Below, piece by piece: positions 26,181 through 42,945 of a stretch of DNA of 64,000 nt (the stretch's first letter is position 1; each line of letters opens with the position of its first letter). The stretch is from positions 62,001 through 126,000 of the forward strand of contig NZ_QLMH01000004.1 in the NCBI RefSeq assembly GCF_003259935.1. Reading direction: 5' to 3'. The notes below the pieces were generated by a model that saw only the letters and a program-made list of their open reading frames with translations, was not told the DNA's origin and did not search any database. Made by a program: the position numbers and the translations under genes. This DNA comes from Paranoxybacillus vitaminiphilus. Its GTDB lineage: Bacteria; Bacillota; Bacilli; Bacillales; Anoxybacillaceae.

Positions 26181-27710
26181 TCACCCTCCTAACCCGTTCA
26201 TAATCATCTCTAATGTCGCTTGCAATGGTTCCGCTAAAATATTCGGATACACGCCAATGAGAACAATCAGCGCGACTAATAACAAGACCGGAATCGCTTC
26301 AACAAGGCGAATGTCCATCACACCGGCATAATCACGATTCGCGTTGCCGTATGTGACCGTTAATACGGCGCGCAATAAATAGACAGCGGTCATAATAATG
26401 CCGAGTGCTCCAATCGCAGCAATGAGCGGCTTTGCGGCAAACAGCCCTAAAAACGCCGTAAATTCGCTGACAAACCCTGACATTCCCGGCAGCCCAAGCG
26501 ATGCCATCGCTCCGGCTAATAAGAAACCTGCTGTAAGCGGCATCGCTTTCGCCAAGCCGCCGAGTTTGTCAATCATCGTCGTATTGACACGCTCATACAA
26601 GACACCGACTAAGAAGAACAAGAGAGCGGAAATTAAACCGTGGGAAACGACTTGGAAAATCGCCCCTTGGATGCCGGCTTCATTTAATGCCCCTAAACCG
26701 ATCAAGACGATTCCCATATGGGAAATACTTGAGTAGGCAAGCACCATTTTGAAATCGTTTTGAATGAACGCTAAAAACGCGCCATATAGCAGGTTAATGA
26801 CACCTAAAATGGCGATAAATGTCGCCAAATCGCGAAATTCCTCGGGAAATAATCCGAGGCCAAAGCGGATTAAACCGAATGCCCCGATTTTTAATAAGAC
26901 GCCTGAATGCAGCATCACAATGGACGGAGGCGCTTGAACGTGAACACGCAGCATCCAGCTATGAAGCGGTACAATCGGCAATTTTACGCCAAAAGCTACT
27001 AGTAAAGCGATCAGTAAACCGTAACGCAAATCTTCGGAAATCGGCGCCATCATTTGCGCTTGGGCAGCCGGGTCATTAAATATTTCTTTTAACAGCGCGA
27101 CATTCGACGTGCCCGTACGCGCAAATAAGATTAAAATAACAAGCAGTAAAATCGCTGAGCCGATTCCGTTATAAATTAAATAGCTATAGGCTGCTTTTTC
27201 CTTTTCGAAATAGCCCCATTTGCCAATTAAAAAGAACATTGGAATGAGCGTAATCTCAAAGAAAATAAAGAACAAGACTAAGTTTTCTGCCGCAAAGACG
27301 CCAAGCATGCCAATTTCTAAAAGAAGAAACAGCATAAAATAACCTTTCCATTCTTTTTTAATATGAATGGATGCAACAGCAGCGAGCGTTGCCAAAATCG
27401 TCGTTAACACAATCATGACAAGGGCAAAGCCATCGATGCCTAATTCATAGTCAACAGTAAATGTATTTTTATTTAAAAACGCAAATTTGCCGAAATGAAT
27501 CCAATTCCGTTTTTCTGCGAGACTATTTATGTCATATCCGGAAAGATATTGTACAAACGCCAGCAGTGCGAAAAACAAAGATGGAAGCGTTGCTAAAAAT
27601 CCGATCAGTTTTATCATCTGTTCTTGTTCTTTTGGTACAAAAGCCAAGGCAATGATACCAAGCAACGGGGAGAAAACGAGCAAGGAAAGAAAATACGTTT
27701 GATCCATCAT
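26181..27710 (-). CDS. nuoM: Complex I proton-pumping subunit NuoM
   Basis: Antiporter-like subunit, 509 aa. FFIFFEITLIPMFFLIG, KLPIVPLHSWMLRVHVQAP and LAYSSISHMGIVLIGLG are the NuoM signatures, with the key glutamate in the first and lysines in the second. It overlaps nuoL by four bases (ATGA). It pumps protons as part of the membrane arm. Confidence 0.96.
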   Translation of the reverse strand: MMDQTYFLSLLVFSPLLGIIALAFVPKEQEQMIKLIGFLATLPSLFFALLAFVQYLSGYDINSLAEKRNWIHFGKFAFLNKNTFTVDYELGIDGFALVMIVLTTILATLAAVASIHIKKEWKGYFMLFLLLEIGMLGVFAAENLVLFFIFFEITLIPMFFLIGKWGYFEKEKAAYSYLIYNGIGSAILLLVILILFARTGTSNVALLKEIFNDPAAQAQMMAPISEDLRYGLLIALLVAFGVKLPIVPLHSWMLRVHVQAPPSIVMLHSGVLLKIGAFGLIRFGLGLFPEEFRDLATFIAILGVINLLYGAFLAFIQNDFKMVLAYSSISHMGIVLIGLGALNEAGIQGAIFQVVSHGLISALLFFLVGVLYERVNTTMIDKLGGLAKAMPLTAGFLLAGAMASLGLPGMSGFVSEFTAFLGLFAAKPLIAAIGALGIIMTAVYLLRAVLTVTYGNANRDYAGVMDIRLVEAIPVLLLVALIVLIGVYPNILAEPLQATLEMIMNGLGG

Positions 27711-29566
27711 AAGTACCCCCCTGTTAAAGCAAGAATCACAACGAGCGCGGCTAAACCGATGATCGTTACAGCGCCATACATTTGTACTTGTCCGTTTTGC
27801 AGCCTTGCTCCCGCTTTACCAATACCTTGTGTCAGCGCTGCCACCGCATTGGCGGCTCCTTCGACGATAAAGCGGTCGATGTACTTAAACAGCATGCTGA
27901 CTGCTTTTGCCGCATAAACGACCGTTAATTGATAAAATTCGTCGATATAATATTTATTGAAAAGCACATGATAAGAGATAGGCATTCTTGAGCTGAGCCA
28001 GTCTCTTGATAGCGATTTTTTGCCGTACATAAGCCATGCAAGGAAAATGCCAAGCAAAGAAACGACAGTTGCGACAATCATAATCCAACTTGGCGCTTCA
28101 TGATGCACGTGCATATCCGTTCCTTCTGTCAGCCAATCACCAAGAAATGTACCAAACCAAGGTGTGTTCACATAACCAGCGAAGACCGCTAATCCACCAA
28201 GCACAAGCATCGGCAATGTCATCACAAACGGTGACTCGTGCGCATCTTTTACCTCACTGCGTGCTTCTCCGGTAAACACGAGAAAGAACAGTCTAAACAT
28301 ATAAAACGCCGTAAAGAAGGCCGCAACGACAGCAAGCCAGAACAACACAGTATTCCCGCGTGTCCAAGCGGCAACTAAAATTTCCTCTTTACTAAAAAAC
28401 CCGGAAAAGAGCGGAACACCGCTAATCGCTAACGTTCCAATTAAAAATAACGGCGCGGTGAGAGGCATTTTTTTCCAAATACCACCCATTTTTTCAATAT
28501 CTTGCGTATGAACGGCGTGAATGACGCTTCCAGCCGCTAGGAATAACAATGCTTTAAAGAAAGCGTGTGTCATTAAATGGAACACACCAGCTACATAACC
28601 GGCAGAACCTAACGCAAGCATCATGTAACCGAGCTGGCTGACCGTTGAGTAAGCAAGCACCCGTTTAATATCTGTTTGCACTAAGCCGATGGAAGCAGCA
28701 AAAATCGCCGTAAAGCCGCCGACAATGGCGACGGTTAACATCGCGATATGGCTTGCTTCGTAAAGCGGGAATAACGTTGCGACTAAATACACCCCAGCAG
28801 CGACCATCGTTGCTGCGTGAATCAATGCCGATACAGGCGTCGGACCTTCCATTGCATCCGGAAGCCATGTATGAAGCGGAAACTGACCGGATTTCCCGAC
28901 CGCTCCGACAAAAATCAAAATTGCCGATAACGTAATCATCGTCTCCGAAACTGTTCCTGCTTGTACGGCGGCAAATATGTCGGCATATTCAAAGCTTTTG
29001 ACTTCCCAAAACAGCAAAATCATGCCGATCAATAACCCGACATCACCGATGCGCGTCATAATAAATGCTTTTTTGGCCGCCGCTTTTGCCTCTTCTTTGT
29101 AAAAGTAAAAGCCGATTAATAAGAACGAACCAAGACCGACAAGCTCCCAAAAGATATAGGTTTGCAATAAATTCGGCGAGATGACAAGCCCGAGCATCGC
29201 GAACGTGAACAATCCCAAATACGCATAAAAGATCGGAAATCTTTCATCGCCGTGCATATATCCTTTGGAATACATATGTACAAGGAAACTTACAAGCGAT
29301 ACGACAACGAGCATCAACGAATTTAATGGATTGACCTCAAAGCCCGCTGTCAGCTCCATCGTTCCGATCGTTAACCAAACTTGCTCTGCTTTTAATGTCG
29401 GTGCATTCAAACGCTCAAATAGAACCATCACCGAATAAACGAAAGAAATAAACGTCAGTAAAATGCCGATATACGCACTATTTTCCTTCAATCGTTTACC
29501 TACTGCAAGCAGAATCAAGAACGAGAAAAGCGGGAAAAGCGGTATGATCCAGGCATTTTCCATCAT
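27707..29566 (-). CDS. nuoL: Complex I proton-pumping subunit NuoL
   Basis: Largest membrane subunit, 619 aa. FWELVGLGSFLLIGFYF, SGQFPLHTWLPDAMEGPTP, and VLAYSTVSQLGYMMLALG mark the proton channel. The C-terminal part (FNKYYIDEFYQ...) begins the long lateral helix that runs along NuoM and NuoN. It starts at the ATG at 29566; 78 bases separate it from nuoK. Confidence 0.96.
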   Translation of the reverse strand: MMENAWIIPLFPLFSFLILLAVGKRLKENSAYIGILLTFISFVYSVMVLFERLNAPTLKAEQVWLTIGTMELTAGFEVNPLNSLMLVVVSLVSFLVHMYSKGYMHGDERFPIFYAYLGLFTFAMLGLVISPNLLQTYIFWELVGLGSFLLIGFYFYKEEAKAAAKKAFIMTRIGDVGLLIGMILLFWEVKSFEYADIFAAVQAGTVSETMITLSAILIFVGAVGKSGQFPLHTWLPDAMEGPTPVSALIHAATMVAAGVYLVATLFPLYEASHIAMLTVAIVGGFTAIFAASIGLVQTDIKRVLAYSTVSQLGYMMLALGSAGYVAGVFHLMTHAFFKALLFLAAGSVIHAVHTQDIEKMGGIWKKMPLTAPLFLIGTLAISGVPLFSGFFSKEEILVAAWTRGNTVLFWLAVVAAFFTAFYMFRLFFLVFTGEARSEVKDAHESPFVMTLPMLVLGGLAVFAGYVNTPWFGTFLGDWLTEGTDMHVHHEAPSWIMIVATVVSLLGIFLAWLMYGKKSLSRDWLSSRMPISYHVLFNKYYIDEFYQLTVVYAAKAVSMLFKYIDRFIVEGAANAVAALTQGIGKAGARLQNGQVQMYGAVTIIGLAALVVILALTGGYL

Positions 29567-29644
29567 TGTATCACAATCCCCTTTTTCAAGCGGCTGCGAG
29601 TAAGCCGCTAGTCTTTATCGACAAACCCCTTTTTACCCGTGAAA

Positions 29645-29959
29645 TTAATGCTTCATCGAATCAATTTCATCAATATGAACCGTCTTGCGATTACGATAAA
29701 GCGCCATTAAAATCGCGAGGCCAACCGCTACCTCTGCAGCGGCGACAGTAATCGTAAACAGTGAGAACACTTGTCCAGTAATGCTCGGATTGACTCCATA
29801 TTTACTGAACGCAACTAAATTGATGTTAACGGCATTTAACATGAGCTCAATACAAATGAGCACAATGACCGTATTTCGCTTTGTCAACGCCCCGTATAAG
29901 CCGATACAGAACAACATTAACGCAAGGACAAGGTAGGCGGACAATGGAACAGTGCTCAC
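29645..29959 (-). CDS. nuoK: Complex I subunit NuoK
   Basis: Small membrane subunit (104 aa, three membrane segments), homologous to Mrp[18 protein letters not shown] holds the conserved membrane glutamate, and [16 protein letters not shown] the second. It starts with GTG at 29959, overlapping the nuoJ stop by four bases. Confidence 0.95.
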   Translation of the reverse strand: MSTVPLSAYLVLALMLFCIGLYGALTKRNTVIVLICIELMLNAVNINLVAFSKYGVNPSITGQVFSLFTITVAAAEVAVGLAILMALYRNRKTVHIDEIDSMKH

Positions 29960-30468
29960 TTTTCTTTCGCCTCCTCATCATCTTTTTTCGCTAAAATAAT
30001 CGCTCCGATAAGCGCTACTAATAATAAAACGGATGTCAGTTCAAACGGAATGATGTACTTCGAATATAAAGCAATACCGATTTGTTCTGTATTTTTTTCA
30101 TGGAGCGTTGCTGCCTGCCCGCCAAGATCTAAGTCGTAAATGCCAAAATACACGGCAACACCGAACGCAGCAACCGCTAAAAATGTAAATATTTTTCGAA
30201 AAAGCCCCCCTGTTGAATGCCCTTCATCTTGATGACGTGTTAACATAATACCGAACAACATCATAATTGTAATCGCTCCCGAATAAATGAGCACTTGAAC
30301 AGCTGCGACGAATTCAGCGGATAAAAGAACGTAAAGGCCGGCAATGCTGACGAACGTAAATACAAGTGCGACAACCATATGAACGACTTTTGTTAAATTT
30401 AACATCAATACTCCGCCGGCAATCGCCACAAGCGCAAGACCGAAAAAGGCTAAATATTCTCCGCTCAT
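29956..30468 (-). CDS. nuoJ: Complex I subunit NuoJ
   Basis: Membrane subunit of 170 aa with about five hydrophobic segments. [21 protein letters not shown] is the conserved NuoJ helix with its pi-bulge region (shown here in full as one motif of the family). It overlaps nuoI and nuoK by four bases each, indicating coupled translation. The C-terminus is charged ([10 protein letters not shown]). Confidence 0.94.
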   Translation of the reverse strand: MSGEYLAFFGLALVAIAGGVLMLNLTKVVHMVVALVFTFVSIAGLYVLLSAEFVAAVQVLIYSGAITIMMLFGIMLTRHQDEGHSTGGLFRKIFTFLAVAAFGVAVYFGIYDLDLGGQAATLHEKNTEQIGIALYSKYIIPFELTSVLLLVALIGAIILAKKDDEEAKEK

Positions 30469-30884
30469 GGCTTATTCCCCTTTCTCACATTCGTATCGTT
30501 TTCATCGAGCCATTCTAAGTTTTTAAACAGCGCATCGCGACTATATTCTGCCAGTTCAAAGTTATTCGTCATGACGATGGCCTCGGTTGGACAGACCTCG
30601 GTACAAAGGTCGCATAAAATGCAGATTTCAAAGTTAATGTCGTACGTATCAATGATTTTCCCTTTTTTCGTTGGGTCTGGATGCTTTTTACCCGTCAGCT
30701 GAATACAGTCAGTTGGACAAATGTTCGCGCATTGATTACAGACGATACATTTTTCCGGATAAAATTTTTGAATGCCGCGAAACCGATCGGGAAGCGGAAG
30801 CGGTTCATTGGGATAATCGTATGTGACTTTTTCTTTCGTTAAGTTTTTCAGGGTATATTTCAAACCTTTCGCTAAGCCAAGCAA
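30465..30884 (-). CDS. nuoI: Complex I iron-sulfur subunit NuoI
   Basis: Ferredoxin-like connecting subunit, 139 aa, with two [4Fe-4S] motifs: CIVCNQCANICPTDC and CILCDLCTEVCPTEA. It carries electrons from the input side to the N2 cluster of NuoB. The start is TTG at 30884 with AGGGGTG upstream. In this operon, which lacks nuoEFG, it is the outermost known electron carrier. Confidence 0.96.
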   Translation of the reverse strand: MLGLAKGLKYTLKNLTKEKVTYDYPNEPLPLPDRFRGIQKFYPEKCIVCNQCANICPTDCIQLTGKKHPDPTKKGKIIDTYDINFEICILCDLCTEVCPTEAIVMTNNFELAEYSRDALFKNLEWLDENDTNVRKGNKP

Positions 30885-30903
30885 GCTTTGTCACCCCTTT
30901 TGA

Positions 30904-31905
30904 TTAGAAAAATAATTCCTTAATGAGCGCTGTGATAAAGATGTTTGCCAGCGCTACCGGAAGCAGCACTTTCCAACCAAATTCCATCAGCTGGTCAGCC
31001 CTTAGGCGCGGGAACGTAATGCGGAACCAAATTAATAAAAACACGACTAAACTAAATTTAAGCGAAAACCAAACCGCTCCCGGAATAAAGTCAAGAAACA
31101 TGACCGGTTTCCATCCGCCTAAAAAGAGCACTGTTGTTAACGCAGACATCGCAAAGAAATAAACATATTCCGCAAGCATAAAAAATGCCCAGCGAAATCC
31201 GGAATACTCGACATGGAATCCGGCAACAAGCTCGGATTCTGCTTCCGGCAGGTCAAACGGCGTCCGGTTTAATTCAGCAACAGAAGCGATTAAAAAGACG
31301 AGAAAACCGATTGGTTGAACAAAAATGTACCAAACATCTTCCTGCGCTTCAACAATATCATTGAGATTTAAGCTGCCTGTTAAAAGAATGACGCCCAGCA
31401 CGGACATGACAAGAGGAATCTCATAGGAAATCATTTGCGCGGCTGCACGCATGCCGCCGAGAAGCGCATATTTATTGTTCGATGCCCACGCTCCTGTCAC
31501 AACGCCGACCGTTGTTAACCCGGAAACGGCAATGTAGTAAAGCAGACCGACACCGATATCCGCAAATTGCAGCTTATCCGTAAACGGAAGCGTTGCCAAC
31601 ACCATAAATGCTGGTGCAAACGCAATGACAGGCGCCAAAATAAATAGCGGGCGATCGGCTGCTTTCGGAATCGTATCTTCTTTAAGCAAAAGCTTAAGCA
31701 CGTCAGCGACCGTTTGCAACAGCCCCCAGCGGCCGCCGACTTGGTTCGGCCCGTAGCGTCCTTGCATAAAGCCCATCACTTTACGTTCAGCTAGAATTCC
31801 GTAAGTAACGAAGCCTAAGACAACAAGCAAGAGCGCTGTTCCAAGTCCAAAAAAGATGGCGAGATTTGTCCAGCTTGGCGCTGACTGTAATAATTCCTCC
31901 ATCAT
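30904..31905 (-). CDS. nuoH: Complex I subunit NuoH
   Basis: Membrane subunit that forms the quinone tunnel with NuoB and NuoD, 333 aa and about eight membrane segments. ERKVMGFMQGRYGPNQVGG and AELNRTPFDLPEAESELVAG are its two conserved loop motifs, the second lined with acidic residues. It shares one base with the nuoD stop. Confidence 0.96.
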   Translation of the reverse strand: MMEELLQSAPSWTNLAIFFGLGTALLLVVLGFVTYGILAERKVMGFMQGRYGPNQVGGRWGLLQTVADVLKLLLKEDTIPKAADRPLFILAPVIAFAPAFMVLATLPFTDKLQFADIGVGLLYYIAVSGLTTVGVVTGAWASNNKYALLGGMRAAAQMISYEIPLVMSVLGVILLTGSLNLNDIVEAQEDVWYIFVQPIGFLVFLIASVAELNRTPFDLPEAESELVAGFHVEYSGFRWAFFMLAEYVYFFAMSALTTVLFLGGWKPVMFLDFIPGAVWFSLKFSLVVFLLIWFRITFPRLRADQLMEFGWKVLLPVALANIFITALIKELFF

Positions 31906-33005
31906 TATCCATCGACCTCCCCGAGCACAATGTCAATTGCTCCAAGAATCGCAATTAAGTTGGCAATATTCTCACCTTTTAATAGTTTCGGGAGTATTTG
32001 CAAGTTATAAAAAGATGGCCGACGGAATTTTAAGCGATATGGTTCTTTTTTACCGTCACTGGCGATATAGCAGCCGATTTCTCCGCGCGGTGATTCAATT
32101 CGTACGTATGCTTCTCCTGGCGGCGCTTTAATGATGCGCGGCACTTTCGCCATAATTTCGCCATCTTTTGGAAACTGTTCGCATGCCTGCTCGATGATTT
32201 TCAATGATTCTTCGATTTCGGCAAGGCGGCATTCATAGCGGGCAAAACAGTCGCCGGTTTCACGCACAGGGATATCAAAGTCAAAACGATCATAAATCGA
32301 ATACGGTTCATTTTTGCGTAAATCCCATTTAACCCCCGTACAGCGAAGGTTCACGCCGCTTAATGAATAGGCAAGGGCATCTTCTTTCGTATATTTGCCG
32401 ACACCAATAACACGGTTGCGGAAAATTTCATTTCCTGTTACGAGCTCATGATAGCCCGCCAGCTGTTTGCGCATATAAGGAACGAAATCTTTCACTTTTT
32501 CAATCCAGCCATCCGGAGCGTCCCATTTCACCCCGCCAACGCGCATATAGTTGAACGTCAAACGCGCTCCTGACAGCTCATTCAGTAGATTAATAATCAT
32601 TTCGCGCTCACGGAACGCATAGAGGAATGGGCTGACGGCACCGATGTCCAATAAATACGTTCCCCACCAGACGAGATGGCTCGCAATACGTCCTAATTCC
32701 ATCGCTAAAACGCGCAAATATTCAGCCCGTTCAGGCACTTCAATCCCCATCATCGTCTCCACCGCATGACAGATAACATAGTTGTTCGTCATCGCTGATA
32801 AATAATCCATCCGATCCGTATAAGGGATAATTTGCGTATATTGCAAGCTTTCAGCAATTTTCTCTGTTCCGCGGTGAAGATAACCAATAACAGGTGTAGC
32901 TTCTTTAATGATTTCTCCATCAATTTTTAACACGAGGCGAAATACACCGTGCGTACTCGGATGCTGCGGCCCAACGTTAAGAAGCATTTCTTCTGTGCGA
33001 AGCAT
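31905..33005 (-). CDS. nuoD: Complex I 49-kDa subunit NuoD
   Basis: Quinone-site subunit related to the [NiFe] hydrogenase large subunit, 366 aa. NVGPQHPSTHGVFRLVL, with the histidines near the quinone headgroup, and GYLHRGTEKIAE at the N-terminus; RLRGTD-like GVNLRCTGVKWDLR in the middle and the C-terminal LGEVDG. GGAGGTG precedes the ATG. Separate NuoC and NuoD genes, not a CD fusion. Confidence 0.96.
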   Translation of the reverse strand: MLRTEEMLLNVGPQHPSTHGVFRLVLKIDGEIIKEATPVIGYLHRGTEKIAESLQYTQIIPYTDRMDYLSAMTNNYVICHAVETMMGIEVPERAEYLRVLAMELGRIASHLVWWGTYLLDIGAVSPFLYAFREREMIINLLNELSGARLTFNYMRVGGVKWDAPDGWIEKVKDFVPYMRKQLAGYHELVTGNEIFRNRVIGVGKYTKEDALAYSLSGVNLRCTGVKWDLRKNEPYSIYDRFDFDIPVRETGDCFARYECRLAEIEESLKIIEQACEQFPKDGEIMAKVPRIIKAPPGEAYVRIESPRGEIGCYIASDGKKEPYRLKFRRPSFYNLQILPKLLKGENIANLIAILGAIDIVLGEVDG

Positions 33006-33008
33006 GAG

Positions 33009-34031
33009 CTACACCTCCACATCATACGGTTCATAGTCTTTTCGAAGCGGATGACCGACCCAATTTTCGCCTAAAAAGATGCGAATTAAATTCGGATGGC
33101 CTTTAAATTGAATCCCAAGCAAATCATATGCTTCGCATTCCGGCCAATTCGCTCCCGGCCAAAGCGGAACGAGCGAATCAATTTCCGGATTGTCCCGGTC
33201 AATCTTTACCTTTAACGCAACGGATTGATTGTTTTTGTAAGAATACAGGTGAACGTATACTTCCATATGAGTTTGGAAATCGGTGCCATGCAGATCGGAT
33301 AAATAGTCAAAACCAAGTTGCTCGTTGTACTTTAAAAATTGAGCGATTTTATAATATGTATCTTTTTTCGCCACAAGTGTAGGAACATCTTTGGAAAGCC
33401 GGTTAATGTAAGCATCTTCTAAAACATCTTCACCGAGATGCTCTTTAATGACTTTCACATATTTATCAAGATATACTTGATTCGGTGACGGCTTCTCCTC
33501 CTGCTTTGGAGTTTCTGACGCTTGTGCTTGCGCCGCTTTTGCTTTTGCCGCTGCCGCAGCCTTCGCTTTTGCAGCGGCAATCGCTTTTGCTTTCGCTTTC
33601 GCAATCTCGTCTTCACTTGCTTCAGCGTTGTTTCCTTCTTGTGCTTGTTGTTTCGCCAGTGCTGCGGCTTTCGCTTTTGCGGCTGCGGCTGCCTTCGCCT
33701 TCGCTGCCGCAATCGCTTTTTGTTTTGCGAGTTCGTCGCTGTCTGCCGACTCTCCGCTTTGTTCTGCTTCTTTTGCCTTTTGTTTCGCCAGCGCTGCCGC
33801 TTTCGCCTTTGCTGCCGCTGCGGCTTTTTTCTTCGCCAACTCAAGATCGTCATCTTTTTCAGCTGTTTTTTCTTGCTTCGCTTCCACTTCTTCGTTCAAT
33901 GAAACCGTTTTCTCGAGCGTTTGCTCAGTTTGTTCCGTTTCCTTTTTCGCCGCCATCCGCTCACGGGCGAGTTGTTTTGCCCTTTCTGCTGCTTCCTTTT
34001 TCAGCTGCTGTAAATCTTTCTCGTCGCTCAT
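33009..34031 (-). CDS. nuoC: Complex I 30-kDa subunit NuoC with long charged N-terminal extension
   Basis: The 30-kDa domain is at the C-terminus (about residues 185-340: NQVYLDKYVKVIKEHLG, HGTDFQTHMEVYVHLYSY, PEIDSLVPLWPGANWPECEAYDLLG with the end DYEPYDVEV). Before it come some 180 residues of Lys/Ala/Glu/Gln low complexity, including repeated AKAKAAALAKQ units, which must form a highly charged, helical or disordered arm. Usual bacterial NuoC is 150-220 aa. It may cover the site where NuoEFG sit in other bacteria, or be a family habit of Geobacillus-type complexes. It starts at the ATG at 34031, next to the nuoB stop. Confidence 0.93.
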   Translation of the reverse strand: MSDEKDLQQLKKEAAERAKQLARERMAAKKETEQTEQTLEKTVSLNEEVEAKQEKTAEKDDDLELAKKKAAAAAKAKAAALAKQKAKEAEQSGESADSDELAKQKAIAAAKAKAAAAAKAKAAALAKQQAQEGNNAEASEDEIAKAKAKAIAAAKAKAAAAAKAKAAQAQASETPKQEEKPSPNQVYLDKYVKVIKEHLGEDVLEDAYINRLSKDVPTLVAKKDTYYKIAQFLKYNEQLGFDYLSDLHGTDFQTHMEVYVHLYSYKNNQSVALKVKIDRDNPEIDSLVPLWPGANWPECEAYDLLGIQFKGHPNLIRIFLGENWVGHPLRKDYEPYDVEV

Positions 34032-34544
34032 TTACAGCACCTTCTTCCCTGTTTTTGCTTCATAACGAATTTTCTCTTTTAATTTATTAATTCCGTAAAT
34101 TAAGGCCGCTGGGTTAGGCGGGCAGCCCGGAATATAGACATCAACCGGTACGATTTGATCGACACCTTTGACGACACAATATGATTTGACGTAAGGGCCT
34201 CCCGCTGTGGCACAAGAGCCCATGGCAATCACCCATTTCGGTTCAGGCATTTGATCATACAAACGGCGGACAATCGGCGCCATTTTCTTTGTTACCGTCC
34301 CCGATACAATCATAACGTCGGATTGGCGTGGGGACGTACGGAAGAAGGAGCCAAAACGGTCCAAATCATAATGCGAAGAACCGACTCCCATCATTTCAAT
34401 TGCACAGCAAGCAAGCCCAAATGTTAACGGCCATAACGAATTGCTTCTTGCCCATGCTTTCAATTGTTCAAGCGTTGTCAAAAAGACGTTTCGTCTTAGC
34501 TCTTCCATTTCTTCTTCAGGTACATTCAATAATTTTACATCCAT
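34032..34544 (-). CDS. nuoB: Complex I iron-sulfur subunit NuoB
   Basis: Holds the terminal [4Fe-4S] cluster N2 that reduces the quinone. [20 protein letters not shown] and PGCPPNP give the four cysteines. The longest frame starts at 34565, but GAAGGTG lies before the ATG at 34544, giving 170 aa (MDVKLLN...). The gene start overlaps the nuoA end by ten bases. Confidence 0.95.
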   Translation of the reverse strand: MDVKLLNVPEEEMEELRRNVFLTTLEQLKAWARSNSLWPLTFGLACCAIEMMGVGSSHYDLDRFGSFFRTSPRQSDVMIVSGTVTKKMAPIVRRLYDQMPEPKWVIAMGSCATAGGPYVKSYCVVKGVDQIVPVDVYIPGCPPNPAALIYGINKLKEKIRYEAKTGKKVL

Positions 34545-34903
34545 TTTAACACCTTCTTCTTCCAAGCATACACGAGTCCAATCACAAGCATGATGACAAA
34601 AATCAGCATCTCAATAAGAGCAAACAAACCTAGCTTATCATACGCTACAGCCCAAGGATATAAAAATACGGTTTCTACATCAAAAATGACAAATAAAAGG
34701 GCAAAAATATAGTAGCGTACATTAAATTGAACGCGTGAATCATGAAAAGGTTCAATCCCGCTTTCATACGTCGTTTGCTTCGCGGCATTCGGTGCATGCG
34801 GCCGCAAAAAGCGTCCCGCTGTAAGCGCTACAACCGGAAGCAAAATACCTAAACATAAAAAGACGAACACGATTAAATAGTTATTAAGATACACATTTAA
34901 CAA
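34535..34903 (-). CDS. nuoA: Complex I subunit NuoA
   Basis: First gene of the operon: 122 aa with three membrane segments. [20 protein letters not shown] and [18 protein letters not shown] are the conserved loop and helix, the latter with its Asp/Glu pair. The start is TTG at 34903 after AAAGGAGG; the ATG in between leads only to a stop in another frame. Confidence 0.95.
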   Translation of the reverse strand: MLNVYLNNYLIVFVFLCLGILLPVVALTAGRFLRPHAPNAAKQTTYESGIEPFHDSRVQFNVRYYIFALLFVIFDVETVFLYPWAVAYDKLGLFALIEMLIFVIMLVIGLVYAWKKKVLKWM

Positions 34904-34981
34904 CGTGACATATGCCTCCTTTGCCGGCTTACCTCAAACTTTTCCGAATGGTCATACAATTAAGACTTTATAACCGATATC

Positions 34982-35010
34982 ATTATAACATTTATATCCA
35001 ACAGTGTCGA
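34982..35010 (-). promoter_or_regulatory. Sigma-A promoter of the nuo operon
   Basis: Minus strand TCGACA, 17 bases, TATAAT, about 80 bases before nuoA. Confidence 0.75.
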
Positions 35011-35035
35011 CAAACTGTAAGCGCAATAATTGGAA

Positions 35036-35234
35036 AAAAGAAAAGCGGAGGCGCCGTGATTAGCTCTTGAAGCCAAATGTTCTTCACCCGCAGAAGTGCT
35101 TGCACTTCGAGGGAGAAGGTTATTTGGCAGAAGAGAGCTAGCCGCCGAAGCTAGACATCAAGAAAAGCGAAGGCGGCGCGAGCCGAGCTAGACAATAAAG
35201 AAAAGCGGAGGCGCCCTGCTTAGCCGCGATGGGC
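35036..35234. repeat. Family B repeats between atpC and nuoA
   Basis: One full unit (about 35040-35160) with TTAGCTCT...AGAGCTAG outer arms, GCCAAATGTTCTTC / GAAGGTTATTTGGC, the central GAAGTGCTTGCACTTC, and CGAAGCTAGACA, followed by a shortened unit and a third left end (AAAAGCGGAGGCG, TTAGCCGCGATGGGC). It lies downstream of the atp terminator and upstream of the nuo promoter. Confidence 0.8.
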
Positions 35235-35236
35235 AT

Positions 35237-35272
35237 AAAAAAGAACAGGAGAATATGAAATTCCCCTGTCCT
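35237..35272 (-). terminator. atp operon terminator
   Basis: Minus strand GGACAGG.GAAT / ATTC.CCTGTTC stem followed by six T, 15 bases after the atpC stop. Confidence 0.88.
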
Positions 35273-35286
35273 TATCATCCATATGA

Positions 35287-35691
<405 letters not shown>

Positions 35692-35716
35692 TTAAAATAC
35701 CTCCCAGGTCCCAAAA

Positions 35717-37180
<1,464 letters not shown>

Positions 37181-37186
37181 CTATCA

Positions 37187-38050
<864 letters not shown>

Positions 38051-38132
38051 TCACCACCTTTTTGCGCTGAATCTATTTTCACGTAAAGGAGAAGCGGAAC
38101 AGAAGAAGTGCCCCTTCTGTTCCTATGCTGTT

Positions 38133-39656
<1,524 letters not shown>

Positions 39657-39666
39657 CTACAAATCT

Positions 39667-41373
<1,707 letters not shown>

Positions 41374-41380
41374 TTATAAA

Positions 41381-42483
<1,103 letters not shown>

Positions 42484-42487
42484 GAAC

Positions 42488-42709
42488 TTAGTCTCCTGAA
42501 AAATATTGACGAACTGTTCGTAACATGGCATATACACCTGTAGCAAGTCCAAGCAGTAAACCAATAATTAAAAAGAGAGGCTCCGTATCAAATTGCCGAT
42601 CGATCCATCTGCCGCCGAATATGCCGACTAAAATCGAACCGACCAACTGTGATGCAATTGCGGACATCAAGCCGATTGCTTGAAGGGGATGGCGTTGATT
42701 TTGGCGCAT
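42488..42709 (-). CDS. atpZ: AtpZ/AtpI family small membrane protein
   Basis: First gene of the operon: 73 aa with two membrane segments (IGLMSAIASQLVGSILVGIFGG and EPLFLIIGLLLGLATGVYAML, each split here) joined by GRWIDRQFDTE, the typical pattern of AtpZ/gene 1 proteins linked to magnesium or to assembly of the ATP synthase. The start at 42709 is chosen since the conserved part begins there and GAGG lies upstream; the upstream part of the frame overlaps the promoter. Confidence 0.85.
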   Translation of the reverse strand: MRQNQRHPLQAIGLMSAIASQLVGSILVGIFGGRWIDRQFDTEPLFLIIGLLLGLATGVYAMLRTVRQYFSGD

Positions 42710-42806
42710 AAGCTCATAATCCTCACTTAATCTATTTCCTGAAAAATCAGAAGAATAAAAACGATTCTCCAACGCTATGAAAACCCTATCATGATTACCC
42801 CTTGTA

Positions 42807-42835
42807 AGCATACAATAGGGACCCGTCAATGTCAA
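42807..42835 (-). promoter_or_regulatory. Sigma-A promoter of the atp operon
   Basis: Minus strand TTGACA, 17 bases, TATGCT, about 100 bases before the first gene. The rest of the 42710-43034 spacer holds only AT-rich sequence and the upp terminator. Confidence 0.85.
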
Positions 42836-42945
42836 TGTATTTACTATGAAAAAAGTAATAATCTACTCTAATTGTTAATAATTTGTCACAATTTATGAAT
42901 TGATCTTTCTTCCCTTATTGTTATAATATTTTCCCTCTTATTGCA

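Noticed and set aside
33485..34090. Long plus-strand open frames opposite the nuoC extension
   Set aside because: They mirror the low-complexity Lys/Ala codons of nuoC; no ribosome site or known domain.
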